64,000 bases of DNA from Odontesthes bonariensis (GCF_027942865.1 NC_134515.1:23644227-23708226); one strand, 5' to 3'. Positions 30,959-42,995 are shown, counted from the stretch's first letter. Notes: generated by a model from the letters alone, not told the origin. Program-made: numbers and translations.

Positions 30959-33900
30959 GCAACAGGTAGCAGGATAATTATCGGCATCAACTTTGAACTC
31001 GTTTCCGTAAACAAAGTAAATATGCGAGTCCCCTTTCCACGAGTAGGTGACCTTTGTAACTGGGATCAGCTCAATGGTTTGACGCTGCAAACAAAGAAAG
31101 CAAATATGAGCATTTTACATGGAAACAAAATGAGTTTTTGATTACTTTATGGTCATCTTGTGTTAAAATACCTGTTGCAGAATGCGTGAAGTCTGGGAGA
31201 ATTTGCCCTGGTGATCAGTGACAATGCGCTGTGAAGCCTGCACCACCGAAGAGTCTGGGAAGCTCATCACAGGGTACACCTGCAAAGAACAATCAAAGAG
31301 GTGTTGTGTTGGCTCACGTCACCCTTTAAACTACATTAATTTACTTCAATTTCATTTACTTTGTGCATGCAAAGACACGCGATCATAATCAGACAAGCCA
31401 GAACTCAGTGAAAGCAGCATGCCAGCAGCTTCCTGCAGTGTCACACAGGACGTGCTCAGGCTGACATGTCACACATTTGAGTGATAAAAGCCCACCGCAC
31501 AATAAGCTGTCGCATGCAACATTAATGTGATAAATGTGACTGTGTGGGCAGCCTCAACGCTCAACGGAGGGCGTTTCTGTTGTTGAATTTTCTTAACTTT
31601 CCAAAGCAAATGATGCCAGCAGAAGTGAAACAACCGATTCACAAATCAATTCGGCAATACAAGACGTCACCACATTGAAAGTGAATGAGAAGACGGAACA
31701 ATTCCCCCAACACAATCGAAGCAGTCTTTTAGCCTTCTGGTTTCAACAAAACATAACATGCCCTCCCCTTTTCGAAGAAGAAGACTCTTACCATGTACTG
31801 AGATTCTCTGAAAAGCTCCTTGCCAGACACTTTACTAAGATTGTCCAACTGAAGTCCACTCAACTGTTCCACAACGTAGGCATCGGAGTGGTTAGTCCTG
31901 TGAGTATTTTCAGATAAAAAAAAAAAAATGTAAAAAAAAAAGGGAATTGAGAGCAATATGACAGGTGTTTTAGAAACAAAAGAATAAACACTGTTGAATT
32001 TGAAAAGCTGATTACTCCAAGATCGTTATCAAAGAAAGAAGTATGTAAGAAACTGTACCATTTCACGGTGAGATTGATGTAGACCAGGAGCTGCTGTTTT
32101 CCATTACATAATTCACATTGTTTCGATCCTTGTCCCAAACAGCGAGTGCAACTGCATCAGAGAAATGTTTAAAAGCTGTCAATTTTCCAAACAATACGAC
32201 TATGCTTCTTGAATTGCTCTCCTGTTGCTTTCACTTTATTTGGTAATCTGTGGGTAATGCATACTTTTCCCTCCCCCTGCCGCTGCAGTGGTTGCATCGA
32301 TCATCTCCATGACGATAACCCGAGCCGTTGCACACCCAACAAACTTTCTGTCAGCGGGAAGAAAAAAAATAAAATACATGTTTATATTACCTGAACAAAA
32401 GTATTCCATTAACCTTTTATCTACGACCTTTGGGGAATACTTACATTACCAGCACCCGAACAGTCTTTGCAAGGTTTTCGCCCCATTCCCATACAGGTGT
32501 GGCAGCTCTGTAAGTGTAACGATTCTTGTTAGAGAAAACAAAACAAAATAATAATAAATTATATAAAAACAAGCTTCTTTATTTTCCAAATATGTTCTAT
32601 ATGATTTACCTTCACAGATGATGTGTAGGGGACCTTGATACGCTGTTTGTCCTCTGTAAAGAAAATTGGAGCTTTAGCGGGCATATCCCAAGGCCCCGGA
32701 GGTGGCTGGGCGTATGCATCCACTGGCTGACCTGATCCAGATAAAACAACACATTAGACTGTTGTTGGGATTCACCCAAAACCGCAGACTGAGCAGAGGT
32801 ATAATTGAAACAGTTGCTGACAAGCCAATTGACAGAAGGTACATCAATCAGTCACAATGTCGTCGTGCTATCAAGATGAAACGTTGTACTGGGAGGTATA
32901 CAACTCCTGGCAGGACAGTGCAACATCACAATGGCAGCTCTGTGATGACTAAAGTCAAACGTAAAAGAGCGCCAGGCGTTGACCGGAAAATGTCCGGATT
33001 GCAAACATCACAGGACAACCAAGAGTGACCCTACGTCATTTTAAGGCTGGCGAGAAGCAGATTGGAATCTTGTGTGCTCTGGTACTCATCGTCAGGGGTT
33101 CTGTCCTTGTTAGTGTTTTCCTATTTTTAGCAATATTGTGAATTATACGTTACATTAATGTCTTTTTGTGCGACGTTCTAAAATGTGATGAGTTGTACAC
33201 GTAAAGACAATTCTTATCTAAGATGGCTTCTGATTGTTGAAAATTGTTTGTCTGATGAAGGTCTCGTACTAAAATGTGAATAAATGTTTGCAGTGTGTTT
33301 ATTCTTCGACTTCGGATTTTCACATCCTTCTCCTGTGCACCTGGGCAAAATTACCGGCAAAAGTATGTCTGACACTGCAATACTGTGAAAAACATTCAAG
33401 ACATTCTACGGCTGTCAACTTTGCCTGTGAGAGATCAGCGTATGTGTCAGTGCAGCTGATTTGAGACCAGACGTCATCTTTAAGGTACTTAAATGGTGAT
33501 TAATTGGGATAAAAAAATTTTTTTTAAAAACATTAAAGAGCAGTCTGGACATGCTTTAAGTGACTGCAAGTCAAGCCATCTGACAAAAAGAAACAGAAGA
33601 AGAAGCTTTGTTGAGATTTCAGAGGTATAAATGTATTTCTAGGCTTTTCTGTTTTTACAAAAACAAAAAAAAAAAAAAAAAAAAAAAAAAAAGGAACTTT
33701 GGAGCATGTGCATTGGCCTAATCGAGTCTAGTTGCATACACACATTTTAACTGCATTATCTGGGTGTCTTTGTCTGGTGTTGAAAAGCTCAACTTCATAA
33801 GATTGTGGTCCAATTAACCCGTTAATATACGTTTTAAAAGGCAGGTTTTGGTCGGACTAACACAATAATCTGTAGTTTCATGTATCGTGTAAAGATAATT

Positions 33901-36900
33901 GTTCTCTTTGTGCTTTGGTCTTTTAGTCTGACACAACATGTGACTTAAAAAACTGAAATATCATTTAAAGATGTCAGGTGTTCAGCACTGCTTTCCCAAA
34001 CACTGCAGAGACAGCAGCACTGAAGAAGGACACCGCCTCACTAAAGAGGAAGGGTGGAATACTGTCACTTCCTCAGATGGAGACACAAAGGACATCGGGC
34101 CTCATTCATTTACAGTTTCTAAGAACAAATTTGTTCAGGAACGACACGGGAGAATTACAGATTGTTAACAGAAAATGCGGACACTTATGGTGACATACCA
34201 TGGTATGGCTCGTGACTCCACTCTGTAGATCTTGATTCAGTAAACGTTTCCAGGCGGTACTAAAATAAAAAAGGGGTGGTTAAAAACAAACAAGAGTGAC
34301 TGCTCGTGGTCTAGTTAGACAAAATAAATGGTCTCTACAGTGAAGATCATTCATTCAAGGTAATTAATTTCAAAAAAGTTGAAAAACCTTCCTACAATTA
34401 GACCACTTTCTCTTACCCTGTATGTGTTGAATGCCTCCATGTTAGTGATCGTACCATCCTTCGCAGGTGCTGAGCTGTAGCAGCATTTGCTGGACGCAAA
34501 CAGGATGAAAGCGTCCCGGGCAGTCTCTTCAGTTATAGATGGGATACTGTCGGCAGTGAAGAAAAACGACACAATATGTCACACAATGTAATCATTAGAA
34601 AGGAAATTACAGTTGTCACAGTACCGAGTCACTGGAAACTGCTTTCAATTGTGAATAATGCTTTTGAACATCCCTGGATATCATGCTTAAAGAAAGTAGA
34701 TAGTTTGAGCATTACTTCCAGGATGGCTGATCGGGTCCGGGTGAAGGCTGAGGAGCAGGGAAAGCAGGCATAGGGGGTGGCAGAAATCCACCTACAACAG
34801 ATTTGATTGTGTTTTACAACGGAATTCAAATGAGTGATCCTTTAATAATACCAAAATAGGAAATTATTTTTGCAGCATATAGAACCTTAACAGTTGTTAG
34901 TAAGTCATTGAAAAAAAAAAAAGACATTGGGCCTCATGCAAGAACATTTTTGTATTTTTAATTCTAAATTACTCTTACTTTTTTTTGTACGAAAGTCTCG
35001 TACGAACACGCCACGTCAGATTCAACAAATGCTCTTAACCTCGGAAAAAGTGTGTAAACGGCCTGATGAATGCCACTCGTGCGTATTTAAGTGCACGTGC
35101 ACGAGGATAGTAGATTTGCATACTCCACGCCCAAAATAATACCATATTAGGAGCTGTGCTTCCTCTCTCCTGTAGCAGGAAGTGTTGAGTGTTGAGTCAT
35201 GAAAATGGCATTTAGGACATCTTTACGGCCTCTGAGATTGAAGTTCTGCTTTCAGAGATCCAAAAAGGAAAATCTGTAATTTTTAGCAGTGTCAGCAGTG
35301 GAATTACGGGACCTGCTAAAGCGAAGAAATGGGAAGTTATTACGAGTGCTGTTAATTCCGTGTCACCTGTAGACCGTAATGTCACCGAAATAAAAAAGAA
35401 ATGGTTTGACATGAAAATGGCTTAAAAAAAAACCAAACGTCCCACCTGGGCCAGGCGCTCGATGACTGCAACTAAAGGCGTGCAATCAGTTGTTGCCTCA
35501 TCATGATGGCACTTTGATGGGGTGGTCCATGAGGGGGGTCTTCTGGCACCCCACCTTCTGGTCTGCCTGGGCTGGTTCAGGTGGAGACCCTCGTTCATGG
35601 CAATATTGTGCAAATCTGGCATGCCTTCTCTGGGCTATAGAGCAGTTTGCCCCCCGCTGTATTGAGACACACCCACCTGGCCTTCAGCTCAGTGCGCTCC
35701 ACGATAGCACGGGTGCTTTGATGAGCGGTGTATGGGAATCTGATGTACCATGGGTGATAAACTGATGAGAGTTTTGATGACCAAGGGGAGCACACGGCTC
35801 ACAGAGGACTGGGACACAGCCGATCTGTCCCCAATCTCCCTCTGAAAGGTTCCAGTGGCCAAAAATCCAAGGGTGGTGAGGACCTGGGCATGTGGTGGAA
35901 TTGGGTTTGATCGGCGTGTTTCTCTCTGGAGTTGTGGCTCTAGCAAGCTGCATATTTGCAGCAGCACAGTCCTTGGCAATCTTAATCGCGATGTCAGCCA
36001 TTCGTCTGTCTCCACATGGATATCCACACGGTCTCTTCCAAGAGCCTGATGCGCTAAGGCATCCAAAAGTAGCCGCTGGTTTCACTTCCCATTGACCTTG
36101 TTACATGCAGATTCAAATTAACCTTCAATTAGTGCATAATTTAAGTCAAACAGAATAATGTCAGCATAATTATGGGATATAATGTATATATTTGTTTATG
36201 TTTGCTTCAAAGTAATTAAATATGCAATCCATTAGCCAAGCAAACTTGATTGAAATAACAGCGGACTATTTTAGGAAACTCCTACGACAGGTCTGGATCA
36301 CTCGTAAATTTTGTTCGTACCTGAAAGAAAACGTAAAATACGAAAAGATTGGTGAATGCGCAAATTCTCTTAAATCACTCGTACGCACGACTTAAGAACA
36401 AATCTGTGCGTACGAACGGTTCTTGCACGAGGCCCATTGTGTGTAGAGTTATTGCGGTGGGACAGCAATCAACTCCTGTAAAGTTCTCTGTTGCTGCGGA
36501 TCTGAAGAAGCCTCTAATGAACACACTCTTTTGTTTCATCAGTGTGTTCTGTAGAGGGTGGGCAGTATTGTGCATTATGTGCAGCCATGAGTGCAGCATT
36601 TCTCTTTGCACCGTCAGGTTCAGGGGCCCAGCGGTCCCCAGCTTTCATCATCAGATTGTGCGGTTTCTTTGAGTCACTGGTTCTGATGCTGCTGCCCCAA
36701 CAGATGGCTGCCAAGCACATCTCCACAAAAGATATGCAACATATTGCTGTATACACCGAAGAACTGAAGCTTTCTCAAGTCTCAAGTCAAGTCTGCTCTA
36801 TCCTTTGTTGCAGACACCAATCATCATTATCACTTTTCTCTCACTCTCATTCTGGTTTTGCTGTACCGTCTAATCTTTGGAGCCTTAACGTTAAAGGATA

Positions 36901-39142
36901 AGACCGGTTTTTTGACATTGGGCCCTTGATTTCACATTATAACATGATGTTCTACTCACCCCTGCTTGTTGTTTGTCATTTGGAGCTGTTCCGAAGATAT
37001 TCGCGAGGCGTCTGGCTGCTCTCTTGAGATATTCGGCCATGAAACGGTTTCCTATGGGCAAGCTCATACAGGCACAAACTATGCTGTTTATAATTTATTA
37101 ATTACTCTACACCAGCACTGATAACGTGGAGGTGCGTCGCTTACTTAAAAAAATCCGGGTTACTAATTTTGAATTTTAGCCGAATGAATAAATAGGCAGC
37201 AGGTCTGTGGGCTGTCTGTGGCAGTAGCACGACGAGGACGTCAGTAACACCCACTTTACGACAAAAAAATCAAAATTACAATAACCCGGATTTTTTTAAG
37301 TAAGCGACGCACCTCCACGTTATCAGTTCTAGTGTAGAGTAATTAATAAATTATAAACAGCATAGTTTGTGCCTGTATGAGCTTGCCCATAGGAAACCGT
37401 TTCATGGCCGAATATCTCAAGAGAGCAGCCAGACGCCTCGCGAATATCTTCGGAACAGCTCCAAATGACAAACAACAAGCAGGGGTGAGTAGAACATCAT
37501 GCTATAATGTGAAATCAAGGGCCCAATGTCAAAAAACCGGTCTTATCCTTTAAGAAAGACTTTTGAAGTGACCATCATAAGCATCCAGTTTTGTGCAACT
37601 GAGAAGAGCTACCACTAGATTCTGTGGGTAACATTAAAGTGTGGGGTTTGGATTTGATAGATGTTGTAGCCCATCCCAAATCATCAGTTCAACTTTGTTT
37701 AATCAGGCTCAATTCATCTTAATCGTGTTATGATTTGTGAGATTATCTCTCTTATATAAATCAACTGCTCTTATTTGAACTTGAGGGTTGATTGGTAGCC
37801 TCCACATCAGGCTACAAAATGTTTTGATAAAATTTTACATCAGTCAAGAAAGTGGACATTATGCCACTAATACTTCCTGATCTTTACATGATGTTCTGCT
37901 CCTGGTGCATTCTTGGTTTTCAGAGTACTCTCAATCTTTTGAATCCAGACTGATGAAGGTGGCTGATTTATTTTAAATTACTTTTTAAATTTTTTCAAAG
38001 GAAAACCCCCAAAACCTCCACCAATCAGGTATTTTCCAAAGATTGCTCACCCACGTTGCAATGCATTTACATCAGGAGATAACATGTTGAAAGAGTTACT
38101 TCTCTTAAATATTGAAGCGTAAAGATGTTTCTGGAAAAGGGAATTGTGAAGAGCAAAAATACTATATCCATTATTCAAATCAGCAGTAACTAGTTTACAC
38201 CTTCTGGCACCATGATGTCTTCACTTTGATGCCGACTAATATTCAACCCAGACAGACAGGCCCAGCTAGCTCGCCAGTTGGGTTGAGAGCAGCTTTGTTC
38301 CACCAAATTTCCCCAATTCTTTTTTCCTGACCTTTAGCTTTCTTGTAGCAATAAACTGCCACAGCACAATCAATTTAACTCTATTACTTGCCAAATCGAA
38401 TATTCATAGAGTTCTCCACTAAAAATCGTTCATTTTTTACGTTTCGAATCAAAGTCAAGCATTAATCAATATACCATGTCGTTCATTTAAAAACCGGACA
38501 GCTTGACAACCCTTTAGTGTAAATACCCAGCAAGCTGATTTATCATACATGTCAGTGTTCTGATACCCTGGTACGGTTTTTTTGGGGGGGGGTTTCACCA
38601 TTTCTAGATTTCTACACGTTTGTCATGCTGTTGTTTTCGAGTGTTATGACGAAATGTGAGATTTTGAAAGACTCTGGAGATTTCACAAAACTTTCAATCA
38701 TTTCACTGTCCATCTGTCTGTCTAATTCTGAACACTTTGGGTTGGTGGGTCTGTGGAGTGAAGAGGGTGACGGAGGAATGCGCGCGGCTTACTGTACCTC
38801 CTCCCACCACTGTTCCTTCGTATCCAGGCATGCTGTCAAACATGCTGGCCGGTGGAGCGGTGGGGCCCTGGGACTCGGGCGCGGGTGGGGCGAACATGGC
38901 TAAAACAAACCAGAAGAACCAGTTAGACACAGATGTGAACATTTCAAATCCGGTTAAGTCTTGTGAATTTTACGCGCACAAAAACCACCAACAGAGCCCT
39001 TTAAAAACCACGGTCAGAGACTGCCAATCTTAATCTGCTAAGGAAACCCAGCTGAAATATTTAAACATTCCCAAGTCGTGACACGGTTTCACTTGTCAAA
39101 ATCCTGAGTTGACTTACCTTGTCCCTCCATGTTGGTGTACAT
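30944..39142 (-). CDS. ssuh2: SSUH2 (ssu-2 homolog), zinc-finger protein, proximal-start form
   Basis: Coding exons in transcript order: 39142-39118, 38899-38798, 34791-34716, 34546-34417, 34259-34199, 32731-32610, 32507-32445, 32347-32265, 32151-32059, 31897-31792, 31279-31172, 31084-30944. Phases agree throughout, giving 1110 nt and 369 residues (human about 353). Landmarks: a Pro-rich N-terminus, IPSITEETARDAF, KCCYSS, TYRYRLETFTESRSTEW, a CxxCxGxG finger block (about 173-240), and the C-terminal RQTIELIPVTKVTYSW. In human, SSUH2 has been linked to tooth development; its biochemistry is unclear. The CxxCxGxG repeats resemble the cysteine-rich domain of DnaJ/Hsp40, but no J domain is present. 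The protein ends in CCCSVM. The large intron between 38798 and 34791 holds two transposons. Confidence 0.93.
32059..32507 (-). CDS. ssuh2: SSUH2 DnaJ-like CxxCxGxG finger exons
   Basis: Three consecutive exons (32507-32445, 32347-32265, 32151-32059) encode six Cys-pair half-sites: CHTCMGMG, CKDCSGAG, CWVCNGSG, CNHCSGRG, CTRCLGQG and CELCNGKQ. Each exon carries exactly two. DnaJ proteins have four such half-sites binding two zinc ions, so this is an expanded version, probably binding three. All twelve cysteines are present. The last half-site lacks the final glycine. The segment then leads to a beta-rich stretch LLVYINLTVKW. Confidence 0.92.
33665..33692 (+). repeat. Poly(A) run in SSUH2 intron
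   Basis: Twenty-eight consecutive A residues after AAAC. Nothing upstream (33060-33660) could be assigned to a LINE or SINE, so I treat it as a simple repeat. Confidence 0.9.
35216..35425 (+). pseudogene. Myb/SANT-like DNA-binding protein remnant (Harbinger)
   Basis: The open frame reads DIFTASEIEVLLSEIQKGKS, later SSGITGPAKAKKWEVI and AVNSV, ending EIKKKWFDMKMA and TAA. This is the trihelix Myb/SANT-like domain of the second Harbinger protein (family pattern FTxxEIEVLV ... KKKW.D.K). There is no in-frame start (a TAG directly precedes it) and it stops right after the domain, so it is a truncated remnant. Confidence 0.82.
35446..36066 (-). pseudogene. HARBI1-like transposase remnant
   Basis: From ATG at 36066 the minus strand reads through LRLPRTVLLQICSLLEPQL, QVLTTLGFLATGTFQREIGD and SAVSQSSVSRVLPLVIKTL, the N-terminal helix-turn-helix region of HARBI1-type transposases. 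The other frames then give YIRFPYTA joined almost directly to IVERTELKARWVCL, GGKLLYSPEKACQI and LHNIAMNEGL, which belong to the C-terminal end. The intervening catalytic DDE part is missing. At least one frameshift and a large internal deletion make it non-functional. Confidence 0.85.
36895..37549. mobile_element. TTAA foldback element, copy 2 (reverse orientation)
   Basis: A 655-bp copy of the element at 24976-25629, flanked by TTAA at 36891-36894 and 37550-37553. Its central region matches copy 1 only after reverse-complementing, so it inserted the other way round. Divergence is a handful of substitutions and small indels, suggesting recent common origin. It lies in the SSUH2 intron between exons 2 and 3. 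Confidence 0.9.
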
Positions 39143-39596
39143 TGTGATATTTTCTGCGGCCGCACTCGTGTGACAGTCGCCACGGAAACAGCTACTGTTG
39201 GGGAACCGGTACCGCCCCCCGTTTTTCTCTCGGCTTCTTTTTTTTCTGTCTTCCTTTCAAAAAATGTGCTCGTTCTCTTGTATACACGAAGAAATGTTGG
39301 CTCTCACTTGGTCCGCCCTTTTCCCCCCCCTTCAACGGCCAGGGAGGAGTTTATATCTCAAACTGATTTTAATACGTTTGACGGCGCCAGGAGGTTTTAC
39401 AGGACTGATGTGAAAAAGAAGAAAAATAAAATCACAGCTATCGTTTGCTGGTTAGAGTGCAGGCAGGGATAAATTACTTTATTTCCCCTTTTAATACCGC
39501 TGTGGTTCGTATTTACATGTACGGAAAAAACTGCTGTAGTACTGAATCTACAGCTGAGCATCACATGACTGTTTCGCTCAATTATAAGGGTTCGAA

Positions 39597-40638
39597 TAGC
39601 CTGGCTGACGCGTCCACAATCTCGATGAGATGGTGGTCTGGGAACTAGCAGAGTGGTGTAAAAAGAATTATATTACTGTATATTGTATTACTCTATAGCT
39701 CTGGGAACTAGGTGTGCATTTTCTCGTATTTGAGGCGTGGTTTACGAATGCCTAGAGCCGTTTATTGGGCGCTACGAATGTCTATCAAATGACGTCAGGT
39801 TCTTCCCATATTGCTTTGCGCGCGATTCATAGCCAATTGTATCACTTATACCACATGACGACAGAAATTCGACGAGGAAGAAGAAAAAAATGGAAAATAA
39901 AAGTAAACTTGCGCTCTAAGCTACTTAAATTGACAACAAAGTAGGCCTATATGCTATATTCTACATAAATTTTTAGGTTGTAGAGTTGTGAATTTATTTT
40001 AATAATGGAGAAATTGAGCAGCCTTGCTTTGTTGTCTACAGTAGTAGATCAACCCTCATCTTACTTTGAAGCTCCAGGCTCCCAGAAGTGACGTCGACTC
40101 AGCTTTAGCAGCAGAAAAGCTATCAGGCTTGTGTTGATAATAATAAACTCCTGGACTATGTACAAACTTCCAAATGCATCGTTTTGTGAGTACAGACCAT
40201 ATTTGTACTACTGTAGAAGTTTGGTGTCATGACATGTGATTTTAGTGTGGTAATTTTGGAGATACTGCCAGGGTCCGTTAGCGCTTGTACGAAGCTATTC
40301 GGGATAACTCAGTAACTCAGCTGATGTTCAGCCAATATCGGAAAAACTTCGGGTGGGCTACTTGGCTGGATGTCACGGTTCAAATGACCCTAGGGTGAAT
40401 CTACTCCGAAACACTTTCTAAGGCTGCATTGAACGGTAACGTTGTGTCCGCTGTCATGTTGGATTAACACTCTACAAGCTTCGGTGTAGGGCATAGACGT
40501 CGTCATCGTCTTGCTGCTGCCCCCCCCCGTTCTGTGATTGGTTCCCAAACTCTGGCAAAAATAAGGGCGGTGGTTTCCAGGCTGACTTTGCAGTGAGAAT
40601 GAAATCGAGCGCAAAGCAGCATGGGAATTCCCAGGCTA
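39597..40638. mobile_element. TAGCCTGG-ended element with 9-bp TSD (1042 bp)
   Basis: The left end is TAGCCTGGCTGACGCG and the right end inverted is TAGCCTGGGAATTCCC. Perfect 9-bp direct repeats GGGTTCGAA lie at 39588-39596 and 40639-40647. No coding frame is recognised inside. It shares terminal octamer and duplication length with the element at 15827-16359, but its interior differs. It lies just upstream of the proximal SSUH2 start exon. Confidence 0.85.
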
Positions 40639-40789
40639 GGGTTCGAAAGGAAAAAGGGACAATTAGACACTACATCTGAGTTGCGACCAGATTTGAGACA
40701 TTCCTGCTCAGATAAAACTCATAACCTATAATGAACTAACCCTCTCTCTATCCCTGATCCTGAAAAGACAAAACCCTCGTGCTTCTGAA

Positions 40790-41480
40790 CAGTGGCGATT
40801 CTAGAGTCTGTGGGGGCCCCAAGCAAAAAAATCCTAGGGGGCCCTACCGACCAGTGTTCGTCACCAAAACATCTGACACCAACGAAAAATGTATGAAATA
40901 AAACCTCTTTTTATTCCAAACATGTTCCAAACATGACAAACATTGTTATTTTTAAAATATACATGTAAAGAATAAATAAATAACTAAAAAAAGACTACGT
41001 TGTCTACGTTGGCACTTGATATTCGCCTGTTGCTATTTATCTACTGGGTGTAGCTGGCCAACCAATAATAATTGTGTTCATTTAAAGATTCTTTGTGACA
41101 AGTAAAGCTGTTCATGATATCTATTTCACAAGTATGGTTTTTATTTTCCACTAGCCTTGAATTGAACGTTGCCAACAATCGCAAACACTCTGAGGGGCTA
41201 GTTCTCCGCGAACATAGCCTACGGTGGAACTTGACGTGAGTTTGACGAAGTCAACAATGCAATTATGGAATTATAGAATGGCATGTTAACTAGACAATCT
41301 TTGACTAAATCATTTAAATTTAACTGTTCAAAGAAAACATGTTCACCACGAACGTTCGCCACTGTTTGAGACAGTTTATAAAGTAACTAGACAATCTTTG
41401 ATTGAATGCACCTCAGCTCTCGGGGGCCCCCTAGTGGCTCGGGGCTCCAAGCAGTTGCCTGTTGACAAGGTGCGCCTCTG
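40790..41480. mobile_element. hAT MITE (691 bp)
   Basis: The ends are CAGTGGCGATTCTAG and, inverted, CAGAGGCGCACCTTG, with perfect 8-bp duplications CTTCTGAA at 40782-40789 and 41481-41488. Subterminal GGGGGCCCC-like blocks are present at both sides. No transposase is seen. It lies between the distal and proximal SSUH2 5' exons. Confidence 0.88.
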
Positions 41481-41929
41481 CTTCTGAAGTATGTTGTCGA
41501 TCTGCTCTCCAAAATCCACCATAACCCCTGTAATTCTCAACTGATTTTTCATTCAATTTTGTTAGTTATGAATGTGGTTACTAAATAGCCAGAACTTATT
41601 TCAAAATCAAATCTATTAACAACATGTATTTATTGTTTCAGACTCAGTGAGCAGGTAGAGTTCTGCACCACTGGGTCGTTGATAGTGTTTTAATAAGGTA
41701 ATTAAACTTTGAAAAAGAAGACACTCACCTAACTGTGATCTGTTTGGCTCAGTAACACTCTTTGAACCTCGTGCCTCTGTGGGACACCTGATCGAGACCA
41801 CCTTATGACAGCTGTTTTTTTTCACCTTTGAGTTACATTCAGATTATTTGAAATTTACTGAAGCACTTTCCTCACTTCCTGGTTTGATTTAGGCTAAAGC
41901 TTGAATAGGGTTAGATTTGACTCCATTCA

Positions 41930-42039
41930 AATCTAACCCTCTGTGGCCGGGGACAGGGACGTCTGGGTCTCTTTGCTCAAGCTGCTGCCCCCGCGACCCG
42001 ATCCCCGGACCAGCGGAAGATAATGGATGGATGGATGGA
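41930..42039 (+). mobile_element. 5'-truncated LINE 3' tail with target-site duplication
   Basis: The insert holds CTGCTGCCCCCGCGACCCGA, later AGCGGAAGATAATGG and then (ATGG)n, the common 3' end of teleost non-LTR elements. It is flanked by a 13-bp direct repeat TTGACTCCATTCA (41917-41929 and 42040-42052). The first 11 bp of the insert (AATCTAACCCT) are the reverse complement of the flank just before the duplication, giving a 14-bp perfect hairpin (41907-41920 with 41927-41940). Confidence 0.8.
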
Positions 42040-42817
42040 TTGACTCCATTCACTCATCCATGATGATGACAATGGTTACAATTAATAACAAAACTTTGTA
42101 CTTCCTGGTTGGGCTTAGGAAACATCATCTATTGGTTAAGGTCAGAAATCAAAATCATTAGGCTGGGGTTAAGAACATCACACTAAAGACTGAAATGTAT
42201 CCTTTGTATCACTCAATTATCACATAAAGGGATGTTTTTTTTACATCGAAAAACAGTTGAACTCTAAAACATAATTATAGTTCATTTCTGCCAAAAAGAG
42301 CAAATGACCCATGGGGATGTTGTTGAGAGGACAGTCTTATTAAATCCTAATGATCAATCTAGTCTGTATAATAAAGTAAAAGAAAATTCTAACACTCACA
42401 GCACTAAACAGATCAGTACAGGATTTAATACAGAGTGCCTAGACTCTGAGTTTTCCTCAGTTCTTCCTCTATACACTGACTCTCTTGATCATGTTTAGAA
42501 CATTTTATCATTGCATGCGCTACTGTTTCATCAACCTGGCACAATGTAATCCAGTTGGATATTTTTCTGTTAAAGTTAGAATATATACAGGATATATGAA
42601 CACATCAAACAGATTTCTTAGATATAAATCTCGCAGCACACTATAATCCCTCCGAAAGTGACACGCCAAGTCAAATACTGTGCACCTCCACGTGACGTGA
42701 CGATTGTACCCCGGAAGAGTGCAGTTAAAAAGTTGTATTGAGTTGGAAAAAAAAATAAAATAGAAAGTCATCTTAACTTTCAGAGTAAAGGGGAAACTGT
42801 ACGTCCAGGAATCATAC

Positions 42818-42995
42818 CTGCTGCTCCCTCCTGTGCTGGCATGTAACCGGGGTTCGCCATTCCATAATTAGTGGGTTGGCTGCCGCTGAAATTAACGGTA
42901 AACTACAGTTAGGCCAAAGTGCGCTACGTTAAGTTTGGAGTGAAATACAAATAACAGACCATGCTGGCTCACCTCATTATAGGCTGATGAGCCAT
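42818..42995 (-). CDS. ssuh2: SSUH2 distal 5' coding exons (alternative start)
   Basis: Two exons, 42995-42973 (ATG at 42995, MAHQPIM) and 42885-42818 (SGSQPTNYGMANPGYMPAQE plus GAA), with canonical splice sites. Together they end in the same phase as the proximal start exon 39142-39118, so they can splice directly to 38899-38798 and give a 391-residue protein. The composition (Gln, Pro, Gly, Tyr, Asn) resembles the disordered N-terminal region. An acceptor-like TTTTTAG just upstream of the first exon (near 43023) hints at a further non-coding exon. Assignment to SSUH2 rests on strand, phase and position. Confidence 0.68.

Larger units (their letters stand above)
34929..36435. mobile_element. 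PIF/Harbinger transposon, internally deleted
   Basis: A 1507-bp element with ends GGGCCTCATGCAAGAAC and, inverted, GGGCCTCGTGCAAGAAC, flanked by the 3-bp direct repeat ATT (34926-34928 and 36436-36438). It keeps remnants of both genes typical of vertebrate Harbinger: a Myb/SANT-like protein on the plus strand and a HARBI1-like transposase on the minus strand, arranged tail to tail. The transposase centre is deleted, so the element is inactive. It sits in the SSUH2 intron between exons 2 and 3. Confidence 0.9.

Noticed and set aside
32740-33400. Possible transposon in the SSUH2 intron
   Set aside because: The text GTCTGATGAAGGTCTCGTAC recalls repeat 3' ends, but no terminal repeats, duplication or coding motif could be found.
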